Of a DNA stretch of 64,000 bases, positions 27,169 through 36,469 are shown one piece after another; the first letter of the stretch is position 1; each line of letters opens with the position of its first letter. Made by a program: the position numbers and the translations under genes. The notes beneath the pieces are model-generated. The model saw only the letters and a program-made list of their open reading frames with translations. It had not been told where the DNA came from and did no database searches. Origin of the DNA: Sulfitobacter sp. W027 (GTDB lineage: Bacteria > Pseudomonadota > Alphaproteobacteria > Rhodobacterales > Rhodobacteraceae); assembly GCF_025143985.1 (NCBI RefSeq), contig NZ_CP083564.1, positions 2,635,001-2,699,000 on the forward strand, given 5' to 3'.

Positions 27169-28050
27169 ATGAGAGCATTGTTCATCATACTGGCGTTTCT
27201 CTGCGCACAGGCCGCTTGGGCTGAGCCACCAGACCGGCAATGCTCCAGCACGAAATGGGGCCAATCGCATTGCATCCGGGGCGCCCATTTCGTCTATGAC
27301 ACCTGCAACGCCATCGCGGTCTTTTCCAATCGCCACGGGCTGAACGCCGATTTTTTCGCCCGGTTGATCTGGCAGGAAAGCCGTTTTGACCCCAATGCCC
27401 TAAGCCACGCAAACGCCCGCGGTATCGCGCAGTTCATCCCGTCAACCGCCGCCTTGCGCGGCTTGGCCGACCCGTACAACCCCGCCGATGCGCTTGAGCA
27501 TTCCGCGCAATATCTGGCCGAAATGTCGCGTCGCTATGGCAACGAAGGGCTGGCGGCAATCGGCTATAATGGCGGGGAGCGAAGGGTTGAGGGCTTTTTG
27601 GAAGGCGGCGGGCTCGCCGCTGAAACAATTGCCTACGTCCCCATCATCACCGGATTGGACGCCGATGCATGGCGTGATGCACCCCCTGAGAACCCCGATT
27701 TTCGTCTTTCTAAAACCGAGGATTTCCTGCCCGCCTGCTACGCCATGGGCAAAGCGCGACGTCTGACCCCGCTCAAACTGCCGAAACCGCCGCTGAAGCC
27801 TTGGGGCGCGCAGGTCGCCTATGGCCGAACACAGGCGCAGGCGCAGACCGCCTATGCGCGGCGTCTTGCCAAATGCGCGGCATCGCTCGCAAGCGAAAAG
27901 CCGGACTATATCAAGGTTAAACACCGCGCCAGCAGGCAAAAAGGGTTCGTCATGGCACGGATTGGGCGCAACAGCCGCGAGGCTGCGAACAAACTCTGCG
28001 CAACAGTGCGCGCCTCGGGTTGCCACTGCGCAGTTTACGCAAATAAATGA
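27169..28050 (+). CDS. Secreted lytic transglycosylase (SLT domain)
   Basis: 293-residue periplasmic peptidoglycan-cleaving enzyme. The signal peptide is MRALFIILAFLCAQAAWAE, which fixes the start at 27169. The SLT domain has catalytic Glu70 in LIWQESRFDP, then ARGIAQFIPSTA and AIGYNGG. The C-terminal ~120 residues carry basic stretches and a small Cys-containing end (SGCHCAVYANK) that may be a peptidoglycan-binding module. It is a stand-alone gene. Confidence 0.88.
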   Translation: MRALFIILAFLCAQAAWAEPPDRQCSSTKWGQSHCIRGAHFVYDTCNAIAVFSNRHGLNADFFARLIWQESRFDPNALSHANARGIAQFIPSTAALRGLADPYNPADALEHSAQYLAEMSRRYGNEGLAAIGYNGGERRVEGFLEGGGLAAETIAYVPIITGLDADAWRDAPPENPDFRLSKTEDFLPACYAMGKARRLTPLKLPKPPLKPWGAQVAYGRTQAQAQTAYARRLAKCAASLASEKPDYIKVKHRASRQKGFVMARIGRNSREAANKLCATVRASGCHCAVYANK

Positions 28051-28317
28051 CGCGGAATTTGTATCAGAGACTTACCAAAAGCTAGGAAATATGATGGTTG
28101 GCGAGGCAGCAAGTGAGCCGAGCCTTAGCGCGGAACCTTTCCCCGACTACACCAAGCCTCGATATTGTAGCGGCCCAGCCCCCAACCCCCAAACCAACAA
28201 CGCATCCACATTCTCGACAAAGACACAGCGTGCTGCCACAACTTCCCTCGAAAGCAATTTCCGCACCTGTATGTTGGCTGCGGGAGTTATCGTTTGGGCT
28301 TGGAGGAGCAAAAGAAC

Positions 28318-29271
28318 ATGAATGTATTAAAACAAACTATCTGCGCGGCATTCGCCGTAGGGCTCGTGGGCGGCGCGGCCAGCGCTGAAACCCGCGTGAC
28401 CTATAAGTCTGCCAAATCAGGCTCGTCCTACTATCAAATGGGTGTTGAGCTTGCTGAAGCTATGAAAGCGGGCAGCCGGGGCGAAATTTCGGTGACAGTG
28501 GAAGAGAGCCAAGGCTCGGTTCAGAACGTCATGGAAGTACGCGCGCGCGGTGCAGACTATGTCTTTACCACCCCGCCGTCGCTTGTCGGAATGGCCCAAG
28601 AGGGTAAGGCGATGTTTGAGGGCAAAACCGCGCCGGAGTTCGACGACATTCGCGCGCTGTTTCCCATCCCGTCACTAACCATGCACTTTGTGATGTCTCA
28701 AGACAGCAAAGCCACCTCAATGGCAGATCTTGAGGGCAAAAGCATCCTGCTGGGCAAAGGATCTTTCGGTGCGACGGAGGGGGAAAAGTATCTCGATATG
28801 TTCGGATTGTCGGACAGTGTCGAAATTGCCGATGCGGAACTGAGCAACGCCGTGGCGGCACTCAAGAACGGGCAAATCGATGGTTTTGTAACCGCAGGGT
28901 CTTTTCCAGCGCCCAATGTCGTGGAGGCCGCGGCGTCGACCCCCGTCAACGTGATCTCGCTGAGCGATGAGCAGATCACGCAATCCAAACGGACGAGGAT
29001 TGTTATTCCTGCGGGGACCTATGCGGGCCAAGAGCAGGATGTGACCACGACCTCCCTGCCCGTTGCCGCCTTTACGACCACAAAGATGGACGACGAGACA
29101 GCCTATCAGTTGACCAAGACCTATTGGGAAAACAAAGAGAAGATGGCCGACACCTCGCCGTGGTGGGGCAACGTCACCCCTGAGTTGATGAACAACATCA
29201 CCACAGAGCTGCACCCGGGCGCGCTGCGCTATTACGAAGAAGCCGGGATCGCGACCAAGGCGTCGCAATAA
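28318..29271 (+). CDS. TAXI-family TRAP transporter solute-binding protein
   Basis: 317-residue periplasmic binding protein with a signal peptide ending SAETRVTYK. The segment KSGSSYYQMGVELAEAMK is the TAXI-family start. The ATG at 28318 has GGAGGAG 9 nt upstream; longer frames lack a signal. It feeds the fused TRAP permease downstream. TAXI proteins often bind glutamate, glutamine or other organic acids, but no ligand can be read from sequence. Confidence 0.88.
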   Translation: MNVLKQTICAAFAVGLVGGAASAETRVTYKSAKSGSSYYQMGVELAEAMKAGSRGEISVTVEESQGSVQNVMEVRARGADYVFTTPPSLVGMAQEGKAMFEGKTAPEFDDIRALFPIPSLTMHFVMSQDSKATSMADLEGKSILLGKGSFGATEGEKYLDMFGLSDSVEIADAELSNAVAALKNGQIDGFVTAGSFPAPNVVEAAASTPVNVISLSDEQITQSKRTRIVIPAGTYAGQEQDVTTTSLPVAAFTTTKMDDETAYQLTKTYWENKEKMADTSPWWGNVTPELMNNITTELHPGALRYYEEAGIATKASQ

Positions 29272-29276
29272 CATGG

Positions 29277-29305
29277 AGGGCGGCGCGGGTTTTTCACGCC
29301 GCCCT
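29277..29305 (+). promoter_or_regulatory. Intergenic stem-loop after the TAXI binding-protein gene
   Basis: A 9-bp perfect stem AGGGCGGCG/CGCCGCCCT encloses an 11-nt loop, and can extend with GG/CC outside. No U-tract follows. It sits in the 45-nt gap between the binding-protein and permease genes and probably sets their expression ratio. Confidence 0.6.
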
Positions 29306-29316
29306 GCCTCCACTCA

Positions 29317-31119
29317 ATGCCGGACCTCCCCCATATGACAAACCTTCCTGAGAGCCGATTGGCGGCGAGTTTCTGGATCGCGCTCGCTGTCGCACTGGTC
29401 GCCTATCATTTGGCCCTGGTGTTCTCTGGACTGGTGCCGAATCTGATCAGCAGGCCGCTGCATATGGCCTTTATTCTCCCCTTCGCGTTGATCCTCGACG
29501 CAGGCACGCGTTTGCGGCGGATCACGGGGAGCATCCTTGCACCAATTGGCATTGCCGCAGCACTTTGGGTGGCCTTCAACAGCAATGCGCTCGGAGACCA
29601 ATATGGTTTTCTGGAAAGCGACTTTCAGCTCGCAGTGGCAGTGACGCTGCTTTTGGTGGTGCTGGAAACGGCCCGGCGTGTAATAGGCTGGCCGCTGCCG
29701 CTGGTGGCAGCACTGGCGCTGCTTTATGGGCTGTTTGGACAGTATATTCCCGGTGAGTTCGGGCATTCAGGCACGCCTGTCGAAAGCTTTTTTGGTACGC
29801 TGACCATTGCTGAAGGTGGTATCTGGGGCACGCTCACCGGGGTTTCGGTCTCGGTTGTGGCGATCTTCGTGATCTTTGGCGCTGTCCTGAATGCGGGCGA
29901 GGCAGGCCAAGGGTTCATGAATGTTGCGGCGGCGGCAGCGGGTCGTCTTAAGGGCGGCGCGGCGAAGGTTTCGGTTCTGTCCTCGGCCCTGTTCGGATCG
30001 ATTTCCGGTTCTGCCTCGGCCAATGTCGCCTCCACCGGCGCGATCACCCTGCCCGCGATGACCAAACTCGGCTATCCCAAACGGCTCGCCGCAGCGGTCG
30101 AGGCCGTGGCCTCCTCTGGCGGGCAGATCATGCCGCCCTTGATGGGGGCTGGCGCCTTTGTCATGGTTGAGCTTACAGGCGTGCCCTACACCGGCATCAT
30201 GGCCGCCGCAGCACTTCCGGCCTTGCTGTACTTCCTCGCGGTCTGGGTTGGTATCAACGCCTATGCGCGGCGGTTTTCGCTCAGAAGTATTGCCGAGGCT
30301 GACCGGCCCGCTCTGCGGGATGTCGTGGTCACTTCGCTGTTCTTCCTCGTTCCGTTCTCCGTCCTTCTTTGGGGAATGTTCGGCGCGAAGTTCACGCCCG
30401 AATATTCGGCAGCTATGGCGATACTGTCGGCGGCGGTACTCTTGTTCTTCAACGCGCAACTGACTTTCCTGTCGCGCCAGATCGCCATCCGATTGGCAAG
30501 CGCAGTTCTTAACGCCGCGCGTCAGGTCTCGCTGATCGCGTCGATCATCCTGTGTGCCTCGATCATCATCGGCGTTCTGTCGATCACCGGCCTCGGCGTA
30601 AAAATCACCTCACTCATTCTTGAGGGCTCTGGCGGCCTGCTCTGGCCGTCGCTTCTGTTGACCGCGCTGGCTTGTCTGATCTTGGGTATGGAGGTGCCGA
30701 CCACTGCCGCCTATGTGATCTGTGTTTCGGTGGCCGGGCCCGCACTCACTGAACTGGGGCTTTCACCGCTTCAGGCCCATCTCTTCGTCTTCTGGTTCGC
30801 GCTACTGTCGACGATCACGCCTCCGGTCTGTGGCGCGGTCTTTATCGCGGCCGGGATGATCGGCGAGAATTGGTTGAAGGTCGCTCTTACGGCTATGGCA
30901 CTTGGTATTGGCCTCTACATTATCCCGCTGGGAATGGTCGCGAACCCGGACATGCTGCGCCTCGCAGAGGCCCCATTTGCAGCTCTACTGGCGGCGGGAC
31001 GAGTAGCTTTGGGGCTCACCCTGCTATCGTCCGGATTAATCGGTGCGCGGCGGCCTTTTCCGACTGTTGCTCTTTGTGCCAGTGGTTTGTCCATCGTCTT
31101 CTCTGGGCTCTGGTTTTGA
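29317..31119 (+). CDS. Fused TRAP transporter permease (4TM/12TM, DctQ-DctM fusion)
   Basis: 600-residue polytopic membrane protein with more than a dozen hydrophobic segments. The N-terminal quarter corresponds to the small DctQ-like subunit, the rest to the DctM channel (GSISGSASANVASTGAITLPAM, VASSGGQIMPPLMGAGAF, EVPTTAAYV). This fused layout is standard for TAXI-type TRAP systems, driven by a sodium or proton gradient. ATG 29335 is an alternative start. Confidence 0.9.
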   Translation: MPDLPHMTNLPESRLAASFWIALAVALVAYHLALVFSGLVPNLISRPLHMAFILPFALILDAGTRLRRITGSILAPIGIAAALWVAFNSNALGDQYGFLESDFQLAVAVTLLLVVLETARRVIGWPLPLVAALALLYGLFGQYIPGEFGHSGTPVESFFGTLTIAEGGIWGTLTGVSVSVVAIFVIFGAVLNAGEAGQGFMNVAAAAAGRLKGGAAKVSVLSSALFGSISGSASANVASTGAITLPAMTKLGYPKRLAAAVEAVASSGGQIMPPLMGAGAFVMVELTGVPYTGIMAAAALPALLYFLAVWVGINAYARRFSLRSIAEADRPALRDVVVTSLFFLVPFSVLLWGMFGAKFTPEYSAAMAILSAAVLLFFNAQLTFLSRQIAIRLASAVLNAARQVSLIASIILCASIIIGVLSITGLGVKITSLILEGSGGLLWPSLLLTALACLILGMEVPTTAAYVICVSVAGPALTELGLSPLQAHLFVFWFALLSTITPPVCGAVFIAAGMIGENWLKVALTAMALGIGLYIIPLGMVANPDMLRLAEAPFAALLAAGRVALGLTLLSSGLIGARRPFPTVALCASGLSIVFSGLWF

Positions 31120-31396
31120 TTCTTATTGCGGCTTGAAATTCGCGCAGACACTGCCCTAACCGAAGCACCCTGCAAGGTTATGCCTGACCGGCCTGCAGAA
31201 ACCAGAAGCGACCTAGAGACGGAATGGTGCGACAGGCGGTTATTGGATAGCGCCACCTAAACCTTAATTCGTAATCGGATAACAGCAGGCCTGTGGGATA
31301 AGGAACGTGCATCGGTTTGATATGATGGGATAGCCCCGCATACCCCCGAAACCCATAGTGTCGACAACTGGCTGTCGGCCTTCTCAGGAGACTAAC

Positions 31397-31618
31397 ATGA
31401 AATTGCTTTACCCACTTGTCGCCGCCACGGTGCTGACCTCCGCCTGCGCCCCGAATGTTGCACTAGATAGCGACGTGGAGCGCGGCATTGTCGGCGCGGC
31501 TCTCGGCTATGGCGCGGCGAAGGCCCTTGATGAAAACGGCGACCATGGTGCAATCATTGGGGGGCTTGCTGGCGTCTTTTGTGATGATGCAGGCATCTGT
31601 AGCCGTCCTCGCAACTGA
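31397..31618 (+). CDS. Small putative lipoprotein with glycine-rich segment
   Basis: 73 residues. The ATG at 31397 follows CAGGAGA. The N-terminus MKLLYPLVAATVLTSACAPN is a lipoprotein-like signal with Cys17 as lipidation site (the lipobox TSAC is slightly atypical). The middle (GIVGAALGYGAAKAL, GAIIGGLAG) has glycine-zipper spacing, as in small outer-membrane lipoproteins. No specific family recognised. Confidence 0.6.
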   Translation: MKLLYPLVAATVLTSACAPNVALDSDVERGIVGAALGYGAAKALDENGDHGAIIGGLAGVFCDDAGICSRPRN

Positions 31619-31634
31619 GCCTGTATAAAATTTG

Positions 31635-31660
31635 AGAGCGCGAATGCAAATCCGCGCTCT
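31635..31660 (+). terminator. Stem-loop after the small lipoprotein gene
   Basis: Perfect 8-bp stem AGAGCGCG/CGCGCTCT with a 10-nt loop, 17 nt after the stop codon. No U-tract follows, so termination efficiency is doubtful. Confidence 0.45.
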
Positions 31661-32040
31661 GAACTTGGTTACCATATCGCCCTGTTCCTCCGAGCGACAC
31701 CCGCATAGCTCAGGCCACTTTGTCAGACATTGGGCGTAAGGAACTTGGCCTGCATCCAGATCGGGTCGTCAGGGCACGTCGGCCATAGGGTCAGACAACA
31801 CACAGGAGTAACAGCGAGGCGTACCCTCGTCCAAATTTAAGCAATAGGTTGGCACAACCGTGCATTAGGGCTGGCCTTGCTGTTGGTCCTTCTTGAGCCG
31901 ATCAATCACTAAACTAAGATTAGACAATAACAAATCTGCCCGCCCTAGCGGCAGCGCTGATGGCGATAATCTTAGGAGTGACGGAATTGAAGCTGCTATA
32001 CAATCAACATGCTACCACTTTTCTAGCCGCTGGGGGTGGC
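31661..32040. other. Non-coding stretch, probably degraded
   Basis: No ORF with recognisable homology. Short peptide-like stretches interrupted by stops on the minus strand suggest decay of former coding sequence, and the adjacent 32041-32160 is a clear relic, but I cannot identify this part. Confidence 0.35.
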
Positions 32041-32160
32041 TCGAAAGAACTCGGCAAAGCGCATTAGGGCATCAGCAAACCGCCCCGAGAAATTCCCCCC
32101 GCCGCGCCGACCGACACACCAATTGCCAGCGCCCCGGCAATCGAGACCAGGCCGTGCAGG
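32041..32160 (-). pseudogene. Fragment of a decayed DppC-type ABC permease
   Basis: The minus strand reads GLVSIAGALAIGVSVGAAGG, then after a frameshift ADALMRFAEFFR. The intact DppC-type protein encoded at 11.5-12.4 kb has GLVSTIVALSIGVPVGAAAG and DDALMRFTEFFQ at the same spacing. An in-frame stop and the frameshift show it is a relic. Only about 40 codons are recognisable. Confidence 0.8.
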
Positions 32161-32257
32161 AACTGTCCCCGAAGCGTGAAAAGGTTTGACTGGCTAAGCT
32201 ACTAAGCTTCAATCAATAAGATAACGATGATTGCTGTGTAGCTTAAAAATTTCCCCC

Positions 32258-34201
32258 TCAATACAACCCCTGAATCTCCAGCGGCAACTGCTGCACTTCT
32301 TGTTTCTTCAGGATCGTTTTTGGCTGCCGTGTCGCATCGGCCGCTTTCAGGCGGTTAAACCGGCGTGCAGAGGCTTCGGTGATGTCCTCCCGGCTGCGCA
32401 GGATGGTGGGACGCAGGAAGACAAACAGCGTGCGCTGCGTATTACGGCCATTGCGGGTTTTGAACAATTCGCCCACCACCGGCAGGTCGCCCAGACCGGG
32501 CACCTTGCTGCTGCCGTCGATACGATCGTCGGTGATCAGACCGCCGAGGACCACGGTGCCGCGGTTGTCAGCCATGACAGTGGTGTTGATTACCCGCCGG
32601 TTGGTTATCAGATCGGCGGCGCCTTCGACATTGGCATTGGTCAGGCTGGAAATTTCCTGTTCGATCACCAGCTGCACCACCCCGCCGGCTGTAATCCGTG
32701 GCACCACGTTCATCGTGATGCCGACGTCGCGCCGCTCGATCGTGGTGAATGGCGTGGCGGTATTGCCGTCGGTGGCAAAGCTGCCAGTGCGGAAGGGCAC
32801 GTTCTGGCCGACGACGATGGTCGCAGGTTCATTGTCGAGCGTGGTGACGGACGGTGTCGACAGCAGACGGGCGCTTGTCGATTGCGACAGGGCCTGCACC
32901 AGAATGCCAAAGTCGTTGCCCCCCGCGCCAAGGGTCAGCCCCGTTGACAGGGCCGAGCCGGAGGGCACGCCAACCGCCGCAAGGACCGACCCCAGCGACA
33001 CGCCGCCGCCGTTAGAGAAATTCGTGGCTGCAATGGCTCCGCTCGGGACATTCGGACCGAGCCCAAGTTGCACCCCAAGACGCTCGGCCACCTCGCCGGA
33101 GACCTCGACAATGGCCGCTTCGATCATGACCTGCGGGCGGCGCACATCAAGCGCGTGAACGAGTTGTCCGACTTCCTGAACCTGCGCTGCAGTACCGCGC
33201 ACCACGATGGAATTTGTCTCGACCGAGGCGGTGATATTGACCGCTTCGGGCACGACGGCACGGCTGAGCGGGACGAACTCCCCCTCTGCGGTCTCGGCAG
33301 CCTGCGCACCCACATCGGCGGCCACGGCATTGGTGATATTCGTCGCATCACCCACCGTGCCCTTGATGATATCCGCGATGATCTGCGCGTCGCCGTACTG
33401 AAGGTTGAATACCGTCGTGGCAACAGCCTCGCGGGGGTTCTTGCGGGGGGCCACGTCCATGGCGATGGCAAGGTTGCGGATCTCGGTGATGTCTTCTGGA
33501 GTGCCGCGTACAAGGAGCAGGTTCGATCCCGCATCCACCGACAGGCGCGCGCCGGTTCCCGCAGGCCCCAAAACTTCGAGAATGGCACTGCCCACGGTCG
33601 CGGCATCGGCGCTGCGAAAGCGCAGCACTTCTGAACGGACCAGCGCGTCGCCGTCAAAGCTGCGCGCGATGGCCATGATACGGTCCACATTGGCACGGGT
33701 GTCGGTGATGACCACGCCATTGGGGTCCTCCACCGCTTCGATATATCCAGATTCAGCCACCAGCGGGCGCAAGACACGCACCGCTTCGGCTGAGGGCAGA
33801 CGGTTCAGCCGCAGCATCTCAGTGACGAAATCCTGACTGCCAGCAACCTCGGCTTCGCCAAGGTTCGGCCCGCTCGCGGTGCGTGCTTCGGCCTCAGGGA
33901 CCACCTGCCAGATCGATCCAGCCTGAACGGCAACGAACCCGCGCACCCGCAAAATGGATTGGAACAGGGACCAGACCCCCTCGGCATCGAGTGCTTCGGC
34001 GGAGACCACTGTCACCTCGCCTACAAGACCGGGATCAAGCACCAGCGTACGACCGGTAATCTCAGAGATCTGCTCAACCAACAGGGAGATATCGGCGTCC
34101 CGCAAGTTGATGACAAAAGTTTCCTGCGCCCGCGCAGGCGCGGGCAGGAGCAGCAGAATTGCAAGGGCAAAGGCCGCGATATGGGGCAGAAGTCGGCTCA
34201 C
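32258..34201 (-). CDS. gspD: Type II secretion outer-membrane secretin GspD
   Basis: 647 residues with a signal peptide (cleaved near ARAQE). The N0 domain begins FVINLRDADISLLVEQISEITG; N1-N3 repeats follow, including VIVRGTAAQVQEVGQLVHALD. The C-terminal secretin core has NVPFRTGSF, TTIERRDVGITMNVVPRI and LGGLITD. It forms the export channel in the outer membrane. Overlaps gspC by 4 nt. It is last in the minus-strand gspGHICD array, an order unlike the usual gspCDEFG. Confidence 0.95.
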   Translation of the reverse strand: MSRLLPHIAAFALAILLLLPAPARAQETFVINLRDADISLLVEQISEITGRTLVLDPGLVGEVTVVSAEALDAEGVWSLFQSILRVRGFVAVQAGSIWQVVPEAEARTASGPNLGEAEVAGSQDFVTEMLRLNRLPSAEAVRVLRPLVAESGYIEAVEDPNGVVITDTRANVDRIMAIARSFDGDALVRSEVLRFRSADAATVGSAILEVLGPAGTGARLSVDAGSNLLLVRGTPEDITEIRNLAIAMDVAPRKNPREAVATTVFNLQYGDAQIIADIIKGTVGDATNITNAVAADVGAQAAETAEGEFVPLSRAVVPEAVNITASVETNSIVVRGTAAQVQEVGQLVHALDVRRPQVMIEAAIVEVSGEVAERLGVQLGLGPNVPSGAIAATNFSNGGGVSLGSVLAAVGVPSGSALSTGLTLGAGGNDFGILVQALSQSTSARLLSTPSVTTLDNEPATIVVGQNVPFRTGSFATDGNTATPFTTIERRDVGITMNVVPRITAGGVVQLVIEQEISSLTNANVEGAADLITNRRVINTTVMADNRGTVVLGGLITDDRIDGSSKVPGLGDLPVVGELFKTRNGRNTQRTLFVFLRPTILRSREDITEASARRFNRLKAADATRQPKTILKKQEVQQLPLEIQGLY

Positions 34202-35073
34202 TGCAGCGGGAATGACATAACGATCAAGCGGCCATCCCTTTCGACTTCGATCCGCGCAAGACCGGATTCCGCAACGACATCATAAAGCGCACGGTCTTGA
34301 TCTACGTCGCCAACACTCTGGCCATTCACACTTGTCACGATGTCACCTGCTCTCAACCCGGCGCGATTCACGCCAACGTCGTGTTTTTCCGCGATCGTAT
34401 AGCCTTTTTCACCCGGCACCAAACCAATCGTGTCGAGAACCTCAGCCGGGTTGGCAATGATGCGCTCTCGCCACATGTCGATATAATCCTGCGTGGTGAC
34501 AGGTTCGGCGCGGGAGGCCGCGTCCACCTGCTCGCTGATCGAACCGCCCTGCCCCGACTTGATGAGCGCCAGCAGCCGTTCGGTCCCCGTAGGCACCTGC
34601 GGCCCGTCGGAGGCAAGTTCAGCCCCCTCGAAGTAAAGCGCGCTCTCACCTTCCCCGCTCAGAAGGGTCACATGGTCCTGAAAAATTGCTGTGAGCGTGA
34701 CGCCCGGGACAACCTCATCGCCAATGCGATAATTGCCCTCAGAGGCATCCGACCGCAGCAGCGCCAGAGAGCGCGCCGGATCATCACGCACAATGACCCC
34801 CAAGAGCAGCACATTCTGCGGTGCCTCTGCTGCCTGCGCATCTGCCACGACAACGTCCGCCGCGCCGAAGGGGGCCAGCGCCAGTGCGGGGCCAATGTCT
34901 GGCGGGGCCGTGGGAGTTTCCGCAGGCGCTTGCAATTTTGCCGCCGGGGGTATGACGCGGTCGTGGCCCAGCACATGCCAGGTGGTCTCTGCCGCCACGG
35001 CGGCCACGCTCGACACTGCGGCGAGGATCACCCCCAGTCGCAGCCATTTCGCCCCCCGGTCAAAGCGCGTCAT
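34198..35073 (-). CDS. gspC: Type II secretion inner-membrane clamp protein GspC
   Basis: 291 residues: one N-terminal membrane segment (~10-28), a linker rich in Pro/Ala, an HR domain (NVLLLGVIVRDDPARSLALL) and a C-terminal PDZ domain (AGLRAGDIVTSVNGQSVGD). The protein links the secretin to the inner-membrane platform and helps select substrates. It overlaps gspD and gspI by 4 nt each. Confidence 0.9.
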   Translation of the reverse strand: MTRFDRGAKWLRLGVILAAVSSVAAVAAETTWHVLGHDRVIPPAAKLQAPAETPTAPPDIGPALALAPFGAADVVVADAQAAEAPQNVLLLGVIVRDDPARSLALLRSDASEGNYRIGDEVVPGVTLTAIFQDHVTLLSGEGESALYFEGAELASDGPQVPTGTERLLALIKSGQGGSISEQVDAASRAEPVTTQDYIDMWRERIIANPAEVLDTIGLVPGEKGYTIAEKHDVGVNRAGLRAGDIVTSVNGQSVGDVDQDRALYDVVAESGLARIEVERDGRLIVMSFPLQ

Positions 35074-35432
35074 GACGGGCCTCCCGTATCGACATAGCCA
35101 TCCAGAATATACAACACTTGATCGGTCCCTGAGATCGCACTGCTGACGGAAACGGCCTGCAAGTCAGGATCATTCGTTGGGCGGCGCGTGACTTGCACAT
35201 CGAATTCGATCCCATAAACCTCAACCGACCCCGGCGTTCCAGGCAGGCCGACCCGTGCTTCCGACAGGCGGTACTCAGCCGCCCAACGCGCCGCCACACG
35301 GTCCGACAGTTCGGTGATCCGGCGGCTGTGCCCCTCAGTTGCGGACAGAAGCGACACCGCGCCCATGGCGAGCACGGCCATCGCCACCAGCGCTTCGATC
35401 AGGGTGAAACCTGCCTCTCCCGACCGTGTCAT
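35070..35432 (-). CDS. gspI: Type II secretion minor pseudopilin GspI
   Basis: 120 residues starting with a prepilin leader: MTRSGEAGFTLIEALVAMAV, cleaved after Gly8 with Glu at +5 of the mature protein. The long hydrophobic helix follows. It is placed between gspH and gspC. The minor pseudopilin forms the pilus tip with GspJ and GspK. The GspI assignment rests on size, start and the position between gspH and gspC. Confidence 0.82.
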   Translation of the reverse strand: MTRSGEAGFTLIEALVAMAVLAMGAVSLLSATEGHSRRITELSDRVAARWAAEYRLSEARVGLPGTPGSVEVYGIEFDVQVTRRPTNDPDLQAVSVSSAISGTDQVLYILDGYVDTGGPS

Positions 35433-35911
35433 TCTTCCTCCTCAAGCCGTGCGGCGTTGATCCCGTCGAAACGAACATATTCCGCCGCCCCACGTCCCGC
35501 CCGCAGTTCGAGCGACAGAGGGTCGCCCCCATCCGGGCGCAGATCGTTGGAGACAATGACCATCCCGGCCCCATCAGCGATCCGCGTACCATCCGTCAAC
35601 ATATGCGCTTCGCTCAGAATGGGCAGATGATGCGGCACCCAGCCTTCGCCGTCAAAGACATCAAAGCGATAACCTTCCGCGCCCCAGACGAAACCTGCGG
35701 GCATCCCGGTCAGGATCACCTCATCCGCCGCCCGATTGAGCCGCGCGACCAGTAGATCGGCCTCCTGCTCCGCCGCATTGCCCCGTGGTCCGCCACCAAC
35801 GCTCAACCCCACGACACCGGCCATGATCCCCACCAGCACGAGAACGACCAGCACCTCAACCAGCGTGACACCGGCCTCCCGGTTCCGGGCATTGGCAGCG
35901 GCTGTCGTCAA
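35429..35911 (-). CDS. gspH: Type II secretion minor pseudopilin GspH
   Basis: 160 residues with a class III leader NREAGVTLVEVLVVLVLVGI cleaved before Val. The mature region has the GspH-like stretch AEQEADLLVARLNRAADEVILTG. It connects the GspIJK tip to the GspG shaft. It overlaps both neighbours by 4 nt. Confidence 0.85.
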   Translation of the reverse strand: MTTAAANARNREAGVTLVEVLVVLVLVGIMAGVVGLSVGGGPRGNAAEQEADLLVARLNRAADEVILTGMPAGFVWGAEGYRFDVFDGEGWVPHHLPILSEAHMLTDGTRIADGAGMVIVSNDLRPDGGDPLSLELRAGRGAAEYVRFDGINAARLEEEE

Positions 35912-36393
35912 TTGCTCGCCTGCAACTGCCCATGTGCGATGTCCGCCGCGGCCCCTTCGCCGCCGGGCGCGCCGTCCGCCCCCAGAGAGACCAGATCGAA
36001 CCCGCCATTCGCACCCGGAGAGGCATAGAGATAATCATTTCCCCAAGGATCGACTGGGACAGCAGACAGATAGCCGCCAGCGACCCAGTTGCGCGGCTCG
36101 GGCGGCGCGGTGGGGCGCACGGCCAGCGCTTCGAGCCCCTGGGCCGTGGTCGGATAGGTCCGATTGTCCAGCCGGTAAAGCTCCAACGCCGAACCCACCG
36201 CGCGGATGTCCGATTGCGCGACCGTGACCCGTGCTTCATCCGGGCGGCCAATGACGTTGGGCACGATGATCGCCGCCACCAGCGCGATGATGACAAGCAC
36301 CACCATCATCTCGATCAAAGTCACCCCCGCTTCACCGTCGCGGCGCTTGCCTCGGCCCGCGCGGCGGTCCAGCACCTTTTTCCAGTGACGCAT
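35908..36393 (-). CDS. gspG: Type II secretion major pseudopilin GspG
   Basis: 161 residues with a long basic leader, then EAGVTLIEMMVVLVIIALVA. The mature protein has the GspG hallmarks: IGRPDEARVTVAQSDIRAVGSALELYRLDN, YPTTAQGLEAL and DPWGNDYLY (calcium-site region). It builds the pseudopilus that pushes substrates through GspD. First gene of the minus-strand array, divergent from gspL across a 76-nt promoter region. Confidence 0.95.
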   Translation of the reverse strand: MRHWKKVLDRRAGRGKRRDGEAGVTLIEMMVVLVIIALVAAIIVPNVIGRPDEARVTVAQSDIRAVGSALELYRLDNRTYPTTAQGLEALAVRPTAPPEPRNWVAGGYLSAVPVDPWGNDYLYASPGANGGFDLVSLGADGAPGGEGAAADIAHGQLQASN

Positions 36394-36469
36394 GAAACTG
36401 TTTCCCTATCTGTTGCGTGGCTTTCCATATACTATGGCAACAACGGGAAGTTTGAAAAGGTAATTTTTC

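Noticed and set aside
27821..28321. Plus-strand ORF overlapping the transglycosylase 3' end and running into the gap
   Set aside because: First half is a shadow of the transglycosylase; the rest (28051-28321) has no ribosome site or recognisable features.
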